A stretch of 10,093 nucleotides of DNA from CAYSBA01 sp964429075 [NCBI: uncultured bacterium] (GCA_964429075.1 CAYSBA010000024.1:1-10093); one strand, 5' to 3'. Shown: positions 1 to 8,400, numbered from the stretch's first letter. Notes: generated from the letters alone by a model not told the origin. Program-made: numbers and translations.

Positions 1-207
1 TTCATTTTCAATTATCTCTTTTGTATCAGCAAGCTGCCTCTTTTTTTTGTGCAGGAGTTCCATAAGATCAAGAGTTTCTTTGACCTTTTTGTAATCCTTT
101 GATACCGAAGCCAGTCTTTTATTGTCTTTAGTTATAGAGGGATCTTGTAACTGGTTTTCCAGCATAAGCAGTTTAGCTTTGAAGTCTTCCAGAAGAGATG
201 AAGACAT
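1..207 (-). CDS. prfA: Peptide chain release factor 1 (RF1), N-terminal part, cut by window edge
   Basis: RF1 recognises UAA and UAG stop codons on the ribosome and triggers release of the finished protein. I translated the reverse complement from ATG at 207: the frame stays open for 69 codons to the window edge, starting MSSSLLEDFKAKLL. The stretch RLASVSKDYKKVKETLDLM corresponds to the helical N-terminal region of RF1, where E. coli has a similar 'LSREYAQL' segment. The diagnostic PxT/PAT codon-recognition motif and the GGQ catalytic motif lie outside the window. The identification rests on this N-terminal similarity and on the common bacterial order rpmE-prfA. The gene begins 30 bases after the rpmE stop and is probably in the same transcript. 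No convincing Shine-Dalgarno sequence precedes ATG 207, so the exact start is less certain than the identity. Confidence 0.85.
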   Translation of the reverse strand, partial: MSSSLLEDFKAKLLMLENQLQDPSITKDNKRLASVSKDYKKVKETLDLMELLHKKKRQLADTKEIIENE

Positions 208-237
208 AGGAAAAGATAATCTTATGCTTAGTGGACT

Positions 238-453
238 TTATTTTTTGTTAAGATAGTCCTTACCGTAACGTCTGTAGAATTTTTCAACCTTACCTGCAGT
301 GTCTATCAATTTCTCCTTCCCCGTAAAGAAAGGATGACATTTTGAGCATATATCAAGTACAAGCTCTTTTTTTGTACTCCTTGTAACAAAGGTGTTACCG
401 CAACTGCAGGTCACTGTTACTTCGTGATATTCAGGATGTATGCCCTTTTTCAT
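238..453 (-). CDS. rpmE: 50S ribosomal protein L31, zinc-binding type
   Basis: L31 is a small protein of the large ribosomal subunit, near the central protuberance and the bridge to the 30S subunit. The 71-residue product starts [20 protein letters not shown] and contains [11 protein letters not shown], both hallmark L31 segments. Cys16, Cys18, Cys36 and Cys39 are the zinc ligands of the C+ form, so this is the zinc-containing paralogue and not the zinc-free YkgM type. Length is normal. An upstream in-frame ATG at 498 would add 15 residues, but the start at 453 is preferred. It matches the family N-terminus, has GGAG six bases upstream, and the extension would run through the putative promoter. 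prfA follows 30 bases downstream. Confidence 0.97.
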   Translation of the reverse strand: MKKGIHPEYHEVTVTCSCGNTFVTRSTKKELVLDICSKCHPFFTGKEKLIDTAGKVEKFYRRYGKDYLNKK

Positions 454-459
454 CACCAA

Positions 460-463
460 CTCC
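460..463 (-). promoter_or_regulatory. Ribosome binding site of rpmE
   Basis: On the minus strand GGAG lies six bases before ATG 453. It decides the L31 start in favour of the 71-residue form over the longer ATG at 498. Confidence 0.7.
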
Positions 464-479
464 GTATAAAAGCGACATA

Positions 480-508
480 CTTTTACATCAAATACCAATC
501 TATGTCAA
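480..508 (-). promoter_or_regulatory. Putative sigma-70-type promoter for rpmE-prfA
   Basis: Reading the minus strand, a perfect TTGACA (508-503) is followed after 17 bases by TAAAAG (485-480), which matches four of six positions of TATAAT. Predicted initiation is near 473, giving a leader of about 20 bases that contains the GGAG site. This is a visual match only. Confidence 0.5.
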
Positions 509-538
509 GGATGGATTTAAAAAAAGACCATAAGATAC

Positions 539-567
539 TTGACACAATCTGTCAATAGTATTATGAA
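539..567 (+). promoter_or_regulatory. Putative sigma-70-type promoter for the discoidin-domain gene
   Basis: TTGACA at 539-544 is followed after 17 bases by TATGAA at 562-567, which matches four of six -10 positions. Initiation would fall near 573, about 25 bases before ATG 598. It is back to back with the rpmE promoter, about 30 bases away. The predicted start site also lies downstream of most of the intergenic region, which agrees with a short leader. Confidence 0.4.
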
Positions 568-597
568 AAAACAATCTCTTTTTTGGGGCATAAAGAA

Positions 598-1554
598 ATG
601 TATAAGAAGATATGGCCATATAATCTCTTTTTGATACTTCTACTATTGATCCAGAATAATATCGATTCAAAGGAGATAGAGATCAGAGAAAATCCCTACT
701 ATAAAGGATTGGAGACCGATTTTCTAATCTCATGCGTGAAGGATATCGATGTCGATGGTGACGGCACAAAGGAGATCGGAGTATGTTACAGAGAGCGTGA
801 GGATAAGGTAGACCGTTCTGGTGGAATAATGTTTGCCAAAAAAACAAAAAGAGGCTGGATATCTGTTTATAACTGCTTTTTTAGCGGATATTTCCCTGTG
901 GATTTACAGGAGTCTTCAAAGGGACTTGAGATTACCTTTAAAAAAACTACCTACTTAGGTGACGAAAAATATACAGGATATATGACATATGGTAAAGATT
1001 TTTACTTTAGAGATTCTCCAGAGTCCCTTTATTCACGTGCAAGAATTACAGCCTCCTCAATTCTTGAAAATGGTGGTAAGGTATTTGGTCCAGAAAATAT
1101 GCTTGATGGTGATATAAAGACTGCATGGGCAGAAGGTGATATGGGTACAGGTGTAAACGAATCCTTTACACTACAGTTTGATAAGCCTGTATCTATTGCA
1201 TATATCGGCGTTTTGAATGGAAATACAGAAACAATCGAGACTTTCAAAGAGAACAACAGGGTCTATCAGGCAGAGATCGAGACAGAGGGACAAAGTGACA
1301 GGTTTGACAAAGACAGTAATGTAGACATCATGCAGGATCTTGGGGTTGATATGCTTGGTCTCAGTATCGATGTTAGCTTTCCAAACAAACCATACTTTAA
1401 GTACATTGAGGTTATGAAGGACGATCTAATTAGGCTTAAGTTGACAATCCGTTCAACCTATGTAGGCACAAAAACAAGTGACACATATATCAGTGAGCTT
1501 GATATCGTAGAATTAAAAGACCCTACCAAATTCATTAAAGGAAAAAAAGAATAA
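598..1554 (+). CDS. Secreted protein with C-terminal NADase-type discoidin (glycan-binding-like) domain
   Basis: Molecular role unknown; probably an exported protein that binds a sugar or surface ligand. Numbering is from ATG 598 (318 residues). Residues 1-24 form a signal peptide: a KK pair, then a hydrophobic core FLILLLLI. No lipobox Cys is present. An acidic loop DIDVDGDG (49-56) resembles the calcium-binding loop of VCBS/FG-GAP repeats. Residues about 147-306 look like the discoidin-like fold annotated as NADase-type glycan-binding: ITASSILENGG, then NMLDGDIKTAWAEG, then a NGNTETIETFKENNR segment and RSTYVGTKTSDTYISELDI. No catalytic domain is visible. A TTG at 583 could add five residues, but ATG 598 gives the standard signal peptide. 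Only a weak G-rich stretch (585-588) precedes it. The stop overlaps the next start by one base (TAATG), so the two genes are probably translationally coupled. Confidence 0.75.
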   Translation: MYKKIWPYNLFLILLLLIQNNIDSKEIEIRENPYYKGLETDFLISCVKDIDVDGDGTKEIGVCYREREDKVDRSGGIMFAKKTKRGWISVYNCFFSGYFPVDLQESSKGLEITFKKTTYLGDEKYTGYMTYGKDFYFRDSPESLYSRARITASSILENGGKVFGPENMLDGDIKTAWAEGDMGTGVNESFTLQFDKPVSIAYIGVLNGNTETIETFKENNRVYQAEIETEGQSDRFDKDSNVDIMQDLGVDMLGLSIDVSFPNKPYFKYIEVMKDDLIRLKLTIRSTYVGTKTSDTYISELDIVELKDPTKFIKGKKE

Positions 1555-2087
1555 TGTCGTGGATTGATATAATAGAACCTGAAGAGGCAGAGGGTAAATT
1601 AAAGGAGATCTATAAAACTATAGCCGGAAAACGTGGTAAGGTCTCCAATATTATGAAGGTACACAGCCTCAACCCAGAAGCGATGTTAAAACACCTTGAA
1701 CTCTATATGCAGCTTATGTTTGGCAGATCCGGCCTTACCAGACTTGAACGAGAGGCAATTGCAGTAGCTGTATCTGAGGAAAACAATTGTGATTACTGTT
1801 TAAATCACCATAGAGTTGCACTCAAGAGCTACACAAAAAACAAGAAAAATCTAACGACTGAAAAAAACAAAAGGATAAATTTCCTTGTAGAATTTGCAAA
1901 AAAATTAACAAAGGATCCCTCGAATATTAATGAAAAGGCTATCATTGATCTCAGATCAAAAGGCTTTAGTGATAGAGAGATACTCGATCTTGTCTTGATT
2001 ACAGCCTATTTTAATTTTGTGAATCGTATTGCCCTTGGGCTTGGTGTAACCTTTAATCAAGATGAATTAAGTGGGTACAGGGTATAG
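1554..2087 (+). CDS. AhpD-like / carboxymuconolactone decarboxylase family peroxidase-related protein
   Basis: The 177-residue protein has the AhpD-fold signature: a helix with SEENNCDYCLNHH at 74-86, giving Cys79-x2-Cys82-x3-His86 preceded by acidic Glu75/Glu76. In AhpD the corresponding Cys pair, His and Glu carry out thiol-dependent peroxide reduction. Overall layout (N-terminal MSWIDIIEPEEAEGKLKEIY, the CxxC helix, then a helical C-terminus with ITAYFNFVNRIALGLGV) fits the 'uncharacterized peroxidase-related' subgroup of the CMD family. A cytoplasmic antioxidant or thiol-redox role is the likely one, but substrate and electron donor cannot be read from the sequence. No signal peptide. ATG 1554 overlaps the upstream stop by one base, with AAAGGA about 11 bases upstream, suggesting a two-gene operon with the discoidin protein. 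A decarboxylase function is unlikely given the intact CxxC. Confidence 0.85.
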   Translation: MSWIDIIEPEEAEGKLKEIYKTIAGKRGKVSNIMKVHSLNPEAMLKHLELYMQLMFGRSGLTRLEREAIAVAVSEENNCDYCLNHHRVALKSYTKNKKNLTTEKNKRINFLVEFAKKLTKDPSNINEKAIIDLRSKGFSDREILDLVLITAYFNFVNRIALGLGVTFNQDELSGYRV

Positions 2088-2139
2088 ATTTTTTTATAGA
2101 GTTATCAACACATCCTTTTGCCTTTACAAAACCACAACT

Positions 2140-2168
2140 TTGACACAACATAATATTAGGTTTATCTA
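2140..2168 (+). promoter_or_regulatory. Weak candidate promoter for the membrane protein-GMC oxidoreductase pair
   Basis: TTGACA at 2140-2145 is perfect, but the hexamer 17 bases further on (TATCTA, 2163-2168) matches only three of six -10 positions. If used, initiation would fall almost on ATG 2175, giving a leaderless or nearly leaderless message. That would fit the absence of a Shine-Dalgarno sequence there. The rest of the 87-base gap holds a T-run at 2089-2095 without a visible hairpin. Confidence 0.25.
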
Positions 2169-2174
2169 ACAAAT

Positions 2175-2621
2175 ATGAAGGATAGTTTCTTTACAAGACC
2201 CCTCATAATGATACTTAATTCTCTTGTTGATTGTGTAATTCCCGATATGCCAAGAGAAAAAACGACCCTTAACGATACTTCAGATAAGCTCATCACCTTT
2301 CTGAGAGAAATCTCTATTTTGATGACATATGGCTTCTTTATCCTACTGGTCATACTTGAATTGATGCCTATTCTTACACTGAAATCAATAAAACCCTTTT
2401 CTTTCCTTGATAGAAAGAACCGCAGAATCTTTTTTGCTGGCCTGTTAGAGAGCAGATTTATGTTTTTCAGAAACGTTGCAAGACTACTTCTTTCTCCTAT
2501 CCTTCTTGTTTACTTTTCACAGAAAAATGTAATTGAATACATCGGTTATGAAGGTGATAAATGGATTGCCGATAGATTAAAGGAGTTTAAAGATGATGGA
2601 GCCAGGATTCTGGAGGGCTGA
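2175..2621 (+). CDS. Small membrane protein, likely N-terminal partner of the GMC oxidoreductase
   Basis: This 148-residue protein has no firmly recognised family name. It has a strong hydrophobic segment at about 46-69 (ISILMTYGFFILLVILEL), so it is probably membrane anchored. A second, more amphipathic hydrophobic stretch lies near 102-114 (ARLLLSPILLVYF). Its end contains VIEYIGYEGD. Plant and bacterial long-chain alcohol oxidases have an extra N-terminal region before the FAD domain that ends in a similar 'xxIGYxGP' segment. I infer that this gene encodes that region as a separate subunit, analogous to small partner subunits of membrane GMC dehydrogenases. The gene overlaps the GMC oxidoreductase by 29 bases, strongly suggesting coupled expression. 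ATG 2175 is the first in-frame ATG after an upstream stop (2157-2159); no Shine-Dalgarno sequence precedes it. Confidence 0.65.
   Translation: MKDSFFTRPLIMILNSLVDCVIPDMPREKTTLNDTSDKLITFLREISILMTYGFFILLVILELMPILTLKSIKPFSFLDRKNRRIFFAGLLESRFMFFRNVARLLLSPILLVYFSQKNVIEYIGYEGDKWIADRLKEFKDDGARILEG
2580..2585 (+). promoter_or_regulatory. Ribosome binding site of the GMC oxidoreductase
   Basis: AAGGAG ends seven bases before ATG 2593 and lies inside the 3' end of the upstream gene. It supports the 2593 start over the later in-frame ATG at 2635, and hence the 29-base gene overlap. Confidence 0.7.
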
Positions 2622-4122
2622 AGACCTACTCAACATGGATTTTGATTTCGTAAGATCTAAGGTCTGTATCATTGGAAGTGGTGCTGGGGGAGGTGCTGTA
2701 GCAGCAGAACTAAGCAATTACACCGATGGTATATTGATTATTGAAGAGGGTGGTTATTATAGAACACAGGACTTTATCTCTAATCCTGTAGAGATGATGC
2801 CCAAACTCTACCGAATGGATGAGACTGTAATATTCGGTAATGCACCAATTATGCTCGCTGAGGGAAGATGTGTGGGTGGCTCCACAGTAGTTAACGCTGG
2901 TGTATGCTGGCGAATACCCGATTTCGTACAGGACAGGTGGACTGAAGAGCTCAAACTGGACTATCTCAACAACAAAAAGATGAACGAATTATACGATATT
3001 GTTGAAAAAAGATTACCTGTACTCCCACAGGATGAAGATTCTGCAGGTCTTGATAATATCCTTCTGAAAGAGGGTGCTGAAAGACTTGGGTACAGTGCTG
3101 TCAGGGTATCCCGTAATCACACAGGTGGTATCTGTGTAAATAACTGCATCTTTGGCTGTCCAACGGGGGTAAAACGAAGCTCTCTTGTGTCCTTTCTACC
3201 ATATGCAGTAAAGAGAGGAGCTATCATCTTTTCCGATACAAGGGCAAAAAATCTTATATACAAAAATGACAAAATTGAATATCTTATAGCAGAAATAAGA
3301 GATAAAAAAACAAAGAGAAAAAAAACTATAGTTATCAAAGCCGATGCATTTGTAATAGGCTGCGGAGCAATACAGACACCCTATCTTCTGCTAAAGAGCG
3401 GAATAAGACAGACAAACATTGGTAAAAATCTCTATATTCATCCGAATGTTAAGGCGATCGGTATCTATGAAAATGAGGTAAGAGGCTGGGAGGGTCCTGT
3501 TCAGGTATGGCAGATCCATCATTTTATCCGAGAGGGCATAATAATGGCAACCACATTTGTACCACCAGGCTTTTTTGCTATGAGTGTACCGTTTATAGCG
3601 AATAAGTGTATAGATATCATGAAAGAGATATCCCGTATGGTGATGGCAGGGGTCCTGGTGGAGGATGATCACAGCGGTTTTGTCAGGACCACTCCTTTTG
3701 GTATTCCCTTTGCATATTACAGGATAACTGAACGTGACATGAAGATGTTTCTGAAAGGATTATCCCATCTTTCAGAGATCTATTTTGCTTCGGGTGCTAA
3801 AAAAGTCCTTTTGCCGTTCCCTCAGATGCCTTTTGCCAGTTCCATGGATGATATCAAAAGGCTATCAGACATCAAATTAAGACCCCACGACTTTGAGGTG
3901 TTTACTGTGCATATAATGGGTACCTGCAGGATTGGCAGAGATGAATCGACTGGCGCAACTGATCAGAGAGGCAGGCTATTCGGTATGAAAAACCTATATA
4001 TTGCTGATGCAAGTCTCATTCCAACACCCATAGGAGTAAATCCTCAGCTTACAATAATGGCACTGGCTACAAATACGGCACATTCTATTATAGAAGACCT
4101 AAAAAAGTCGCCACTGTCTTAA
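2593..4122 (+). CDS. GMC-family FAD-dependent oxidoreductase, long-chain alcohol oxidase-like
   Basis: A flavoenzyme predicted to oxidise an alcohol group, possibly of a lipid or sterol-like substrate. The 509-residue protein has the Rossmann FAD motif VCIIGSGAGGG (24-34) with the ribose-binding acidic pair near 51-52 and GRCVGGSTVVNAG (91-103), the GMC flavin-binding signature. The C-terminal GMC domain has HIMGTCRIG (His440), LYIADASLIP and GVNPQLTI (Asn483). His440 and Asn483 sit where the family's catalytic His and His/Asn pair lie. Two features point to the long-chain alcohol oxidase/cholesterol-oxidase-like branch over choline or glucose enzymes: a Cys cluster CVNNCIFGCPTG (181-192) and GKNLYIHPN (278-285). 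No signal peptide; membrane association probably comes from the overlapping upstream protein. The last 35 bp overlap the convergent peptidase gene. Substrate and electron acceptor are unknown. Confidence 0.9.
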   Translation: MMEPGFWRAEDLLNMDFDFVRSKVCIIGSGAGGGAVAAELSNYTDGILIIEEGGYYRTQDFISNPVEMMPKLYRMDETVIFGNAPIMLAEGRCVGGSTVVNAGVCWRIPDFVQDRWTEELKLDYLNNKKMNELYDIVEKRLPVLPQDEDSAGLDNILLKEGAERLGYSAVRVSRNHTGGICVNNCIFGCPTGVKRSSLVSFLPYAVKRGAIIFSDTRAKNLIYKNDKIEYLIAEIRDKKTKRKKTIVIKADAFVIGCGAIQTPYLLLKSGIRQTNIGKNLYIHPNVKAIGIYENEVRGWEGPVQVWQIHHFIREGIIMATTFVPPGFFAMSVPFIANKCIDIMKEISRMVMAGVLVEDDHSGFVRTTPFGIPFAYYRITERDMKMFLKGLSHLSEIYFASGAKKVLLPFPQMPFASSMDDIKRLSDIKLRPHDFEVFTVHIMGTCRIGRDESTGATDQRGRLFGMKNLYIADASLIPTPIGVNPQLTIMALATNTAHSIIEDLKKSPLS

Positions 4123-5407
4123 CCAAACATTCGGTGCCCCATAGAAATCCATCAACAGGAATCCTTTCATCAACACCGTGAAACAATGATGAGAAATTTA
4201 TATCCTCTGGTAGTCTAACAGGGGCGAATCCGTAGATCTTAGTCCCTAGTCTCTTATAATGATGTGCATCTGTGAATCCCACATTCAGATAGGGAACCAC
4301 AGATGCACCTGGATGCATCTCTTTTATTGTTTCTTCAATGATATCATATAACGCCGATTTCGGATCAAACACAAAACCGTCAGCCTGAGATACAACTTCT
4401 ACATCCACACCAGATGGCAACAGAGATCCTATAAATCTAAGTACTTCGGATGGATCACTATCCGGTAGGATCCTGCAATCGAGATTCATCCTTAGGAAAG
4501 AGGGTATAACATTCTGTTTTGTAAATGACTCTATTCCGGTTACTGATACTGTATTAGACAGCATTGCTTCAAAAAGGCGTCTTTTTTCTGCTGGAATAAG
4601 GTAAATTAGGGGTATAATTCCACTGGAGATCCCTCCAAGAACAAAAGATGTAATCCCTTTTGATATTTCTGATAATCCCTTGAAAAATAGAGACGTTACC
4701 CGGTTCAATTCCGGTTTCATCCGTTTTGAAGAGAGTTTTTCCACAAATTTACATGCCATATGTATAACATCATCCCTTTGAGGTATGGATCCATGACCAC
4801 CCTTTGCTTTAAATCCAATCTTTATCCAGATATATCCCTTTTCACCACAACCAATCGGATAAAAAGGTCTTTTATTAATATAATTGGTAAACCCACCAAC
4901 CTCACCTAGACCAAATTCACAACCCAACAACTCAGGATGATTTTCTACAAGAAATTTTGCGCCAGAATGACCACCCTCTTCTTCGTCAGATACTGCACAA
5001 AAGACTACATCTCCCTTTGGTTTTTTACCCATTCTCTTTAATGCAATCATAGTAATTACAGAGTAGGCAAGCATATTTTTCATGTCAACAGCCCCCCGCC
5101 CATAAACAAAACCATCCTTTTCTATCCCACCGAAGGGATCACAACTCCATCCATCTCCTGCAGGCACAACATCAAGATGAGATGATAGTAAAAGTGAATC
5201 CCCGTCACCACCCGAGATCCTTGCTACCACACAACCCCTATTATCGCCGGTCTTTATGATCTTTGAATCTATTTTCTCCTTTTTAAAGATTGAGTCTATA
5301 TACTGTGCAAGCGGCAGTTCATTACCCGGGGGGTTTGATGTGTCAAACTTAAGAAACTCCTTAAAGAAGTAAAGAGATTCCCTCTTTATACCCTCAAAAT
5401 CCAGCAT
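4088..5407 (-). CDS. M20 family zinc metallopeptidase / amidohydrolase
   Basis: Predicted di-zinc hydrolase of the M20 (ArgE/DapE/carboxypeptidase G2/aminoacylase-1) family, cleaving a C-terminal or N-acyl amino-acid bond. The 439 residues are typical in length. All expected metal and catalytic residues are visible: SSHLDVVP (His77, Asp79), GRGAVDMKN (bridging Asp108), SDEEEGG (catalytic Glu142, metal Glu143), GEVGG (Glu169) and FHGVDERI (His410). KGGHGSIP (His205) marks the inserted dimerisation domain. The overall form resembles aminoacylase/PM20D1-like and general M20/M25/M40 hydrolases, so the substrate cannot be assigned; ArgE, DapE and PepT are not specifically supported. No signal peptide, so probably cytoplasmic. 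It begins 30 bases after the giant Cys-rich gene with a strong GGAGGG site, suggesting one transcript. Its 3' end overlaps the GMC gene on the other strand. Confidence 0.92.
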   Translation of the reverse strand: MLDFEGIKRESLYFFKEFLKFDTSNPPGNELPLAQYIDSIFKKEKIDSKIIKTGDNRGCVVARISGGDGDSLLLSSHLDVVPAGDGWSCDPFGGIEKDGFVYGRGAVDMKNMLAYSVITMIALKRMGKKPKGDVVFCAVSDEEEGGHSGAKFLVENHPELLGCEFGLGEVGGFTNYINKRPFYPIGCGEKGYIWIKIGFKAKGGHGSIPQRDDVIHMACKFVEKLSSKRMKPELNRVTSLFFKGLSEISKGITSFVLGGISSGIIPLIYLIPAEKRRLFEAMLSNTVSVTGIESFTKQNVIPSFLRMNLDCRILPDSDPSEVLRFIGSLLPSGVDVEVVSQADGFVFDPKSALYDIIEETIKEMHPGASVVPYLNVGFTDAHHYKRLGTKIYGFAPVRLPEDINFSSLFHGVDERIPVDGFLWGTECLVKTVATFLGLL

Positions 5408-5413
5408 AAAAAT

Positions 5414-5419
5414 CCCTCC
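5414..5419 (-). promoter_or_regulatory. Strong ribosome binding site of the M20 peptidase
   Basis: GGAGGG on the minus strand lies six bases before ATG 5407, within the 30-base gap after the Cys-rich gene's stop. It fixes the peptidase start. Confidence 0.75.
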
Positions 5420-5437
5420 ATCTGATCGAGACAGGGT

Positions 5438-8400
5438 CTATGGATTTACACAGCGATTGTTCACACACACCTGTCCTATTGGACAGTGGTAGTCTCTCGT
5501 ACATTCAAAGGGTGTATCTGTGCAGATCCCGCCATCACAGAATTGCCCCTGTGGACAATCGGCATCGGTCTGACAGAAACCTTGACAGGTTTCACCAGCA
5601 GGTACACACTGCAGACCAATCATGTTGCCCTGCCAGTCGTAGATATTTGCACATGCATAACCAGATGGACATGATTGTCCTCTTGAACAATCCCTTCCAC
5701 ATAGATATTCACCGTAATCAGGACTATATAAACACCAGTCAAATGGGCCACCACACTCAGCAGAACTGCTACAAGGTTTACAGAGATCACCAAGATCTGC
5801 AGGCTGACAATGACCATTTACACATTCATCGTTAATGGGACATTGCCCATTGTAGGTGCATTCCTGAGGTCCTGGTACACAGTCCCCATTGTTGCATACC
5901 TGCCCGGGAGGACAATCCCCATCGTAACGACAGAAAATCTTTTCACAGCGACCACCAAGACACTGTTCACCGAGTTGACAGTCAGTATCGTTCCTGCATT
6001 CAGGTGGGACGCACTGCGATGCAACACAGATATCACCGTTACTACAATCACTATCGGTCTGACATGATGGATCAACACATCTTGCATCAATACACACCTT
6101 TCCAGCAGGACACTGTCCGTCGTACAGACATCCTATTACACAGCTTCCTGCCTGAGTATCACAGTAATAACCATTAGGACAGTCTCTATCAGCAGCACAG
6201 GGTGGGGAGGTACACTGACCCTGTAAACACTGCTGGCCGGGATTACAGTCTCTTGCACTTCTGCATCCTGCTACACAGTTTCCACCTTCACAGATCTGTC
6301 CAAGAGGACATTCAGAATCAAAATTGCAATTACTCTGAGAGGGCTCACATGACCCAGAGTTACAGTGATAACCTGCCGGACAATCGGTGTCGGTAATACA
6401 TACCCTCTTTTCACACTGACCACTCTGAGTATTGCAAAATAGTCCATCTGGACAGTCTGCATCACTGTTACATCCTGCCTGTATACATCTGCCATCTAAA
6501 CATATGTAACCTGCTGGACACTCTGTATCAAAATAGCACTCTGGATCAGAACACATACCAGACATGCAGATCTTACCGCCAGGACAGTCGTTATCTGTGC
6601 TGCAGGCAAGGCTTTTGCACCTACCAGAACTACAGTAGAATCCACTACCACAATCTGAATCAGTACTGCACTCTGCTTTTTGACAGATACCGGACTCACA
6701 AATCCAGCCCGGATCACAGTCAACATCACGATCACATCCTTGAGGCCTGCAATAAAACTCTATACATACAAGCCCAGGGGCACAATCTGCATCTGAGAGA
6801 CACTCTGGAGTTGTACATTGCCCATTTAAGCATACCTGGCCGGGTCTGCAATCCTGGTGGACATTACAGGAATTGTCAACAACGCAGCGTCCACTCTGAC
6901 ATCTCCTGTGCTGTCCGCAGTCCATATCTGAAAGACACTGTGGAGGACCACATATTCCATTGTTACATATTGAATCTTGCTGACAGTCATTGTCAGAAGT
7001 ACAATTTATACTTACACATTCATAATCAACACATCTTTCCCATATAGTACAATCCATGTTACTGACACATTGTGGTGTTATGCACTGATTATTTTTACAG
7101 ACCTTACCACCTAAGCAATCAGAATTGTCTACACAACCCCTCTGTACACATCTTCCATCCTGACAGATCATGTCGTAGGCACAGTTTCTATTGTCGATAC
7201 ACTGAGGCTGAGTACATCTACCATTCTCACATATGCCACCCTGGCAGTTAGAATCGGTCTGACAATCCATTGCAACACACCTATAGTCCTGACAGAGCTG
7301 CCAGTTTTGACATTCAGAGTCGTCTTTACACTCAACATCCACACAACGATTGTTCTTACATGCCTCATGTGGACCACAGTCTGCGTCTTGGTTACAATAA
7401 TTTGTGTTTGGTACACAGTAGCCTAAACTACATATCTGATTTGGTCCGCAATCTGCATCGGTGTTACAGGTATTGGCAGGCATACAATAACCTGCCTGAC
7501 ACACCTGATGCTGTGGACAATCAGAGTCTTTTGTACAATTACCTGGGATCTTTGGCATACATTGACCAAAAGCACACTCCATAAAAGCAGGGCAATCGGC
7601 ATCAGAACGACAACCAGATGGGCTTTGACAATACCCATCAACACATACAAATCCAGGAATACCCATACAATCGGAATCGTTAGTACAGGGGATAGGAGGT
7701 ACACACTGATTGTTGTAACAAATCCACTGCTCCATGCAATCGGAATCAGAAGAACAGCTCATCGGTTCACAGTATCCCATAGTACAGACCTTACCCTGAG
7801 GACAGTCTGAGTCAGTTATACATTCTGGTGCAGGAATGCAGCTGTTGTTTTCACATATCATACCCTGTCCACAGTCTGAATCTGAGTTGCAGCTACCCTC
7901 TGTTACACATTCACCGAAACGACAGATAAACTCTGGATCGCAGTCCGAATTGTTCCGGCATCCCACAAAGACACACTGACCATTTTCACATCTTTCTGTC
8001 GGTGCACAGTCACTATCGGTACTGCACTCATAGGGTAAAGGTACACAGGTATATGTACTGGTATCACAATAAAATCCAGTATCACAGTCGGAGTCGCTGG
8101 TACACTCCTTGTTTATATAGGGTGAGCAAATACCATTATTGCACTTCTGACCGAAGGGACAGTCATAATCGGTACGGCATTCAGGCTGATTTGGTATGCA
8201 GTTACCATTTACACAGATATAACCGCTGTTACAATCAGAATCACTTCTGCATACAAAGGGTATACACTCACAATCCTGACAAATTGTATCAGAACTACAC
8301 TCACTGTTATTATAGCAGTTGCATGGAATTTCCACACATTTTGTTGGCGATCTGTTTGTATCACAATAATAACCAGGCTGACAATCAGCATCGCTGTGAC

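Noticed and set aside
454-498. Fifteen-residue N-terminal extension of L31 from ATG 498
   Set aside because: The family starts at MKKxIHP, the ribosome site fits ATG 453, and the extension overlaps the promoter.
583-597. TTG start for the discoidin-domain protein
   Set aside because: It would add five polar residues before an otherwise standard signal peptide beginning at ATG 598.
2089-2095. T-run as a rho-independent terminator after the AhpD-like gene
   Set aside because: No inverted repeat precedes it.
2102-2110. TTATCAACA, one mismatch from a DnaA box
   Set aside because: It is a single imperfect copy with no cluster of boxes, AT-rich unwinding region or replication gene nearby.
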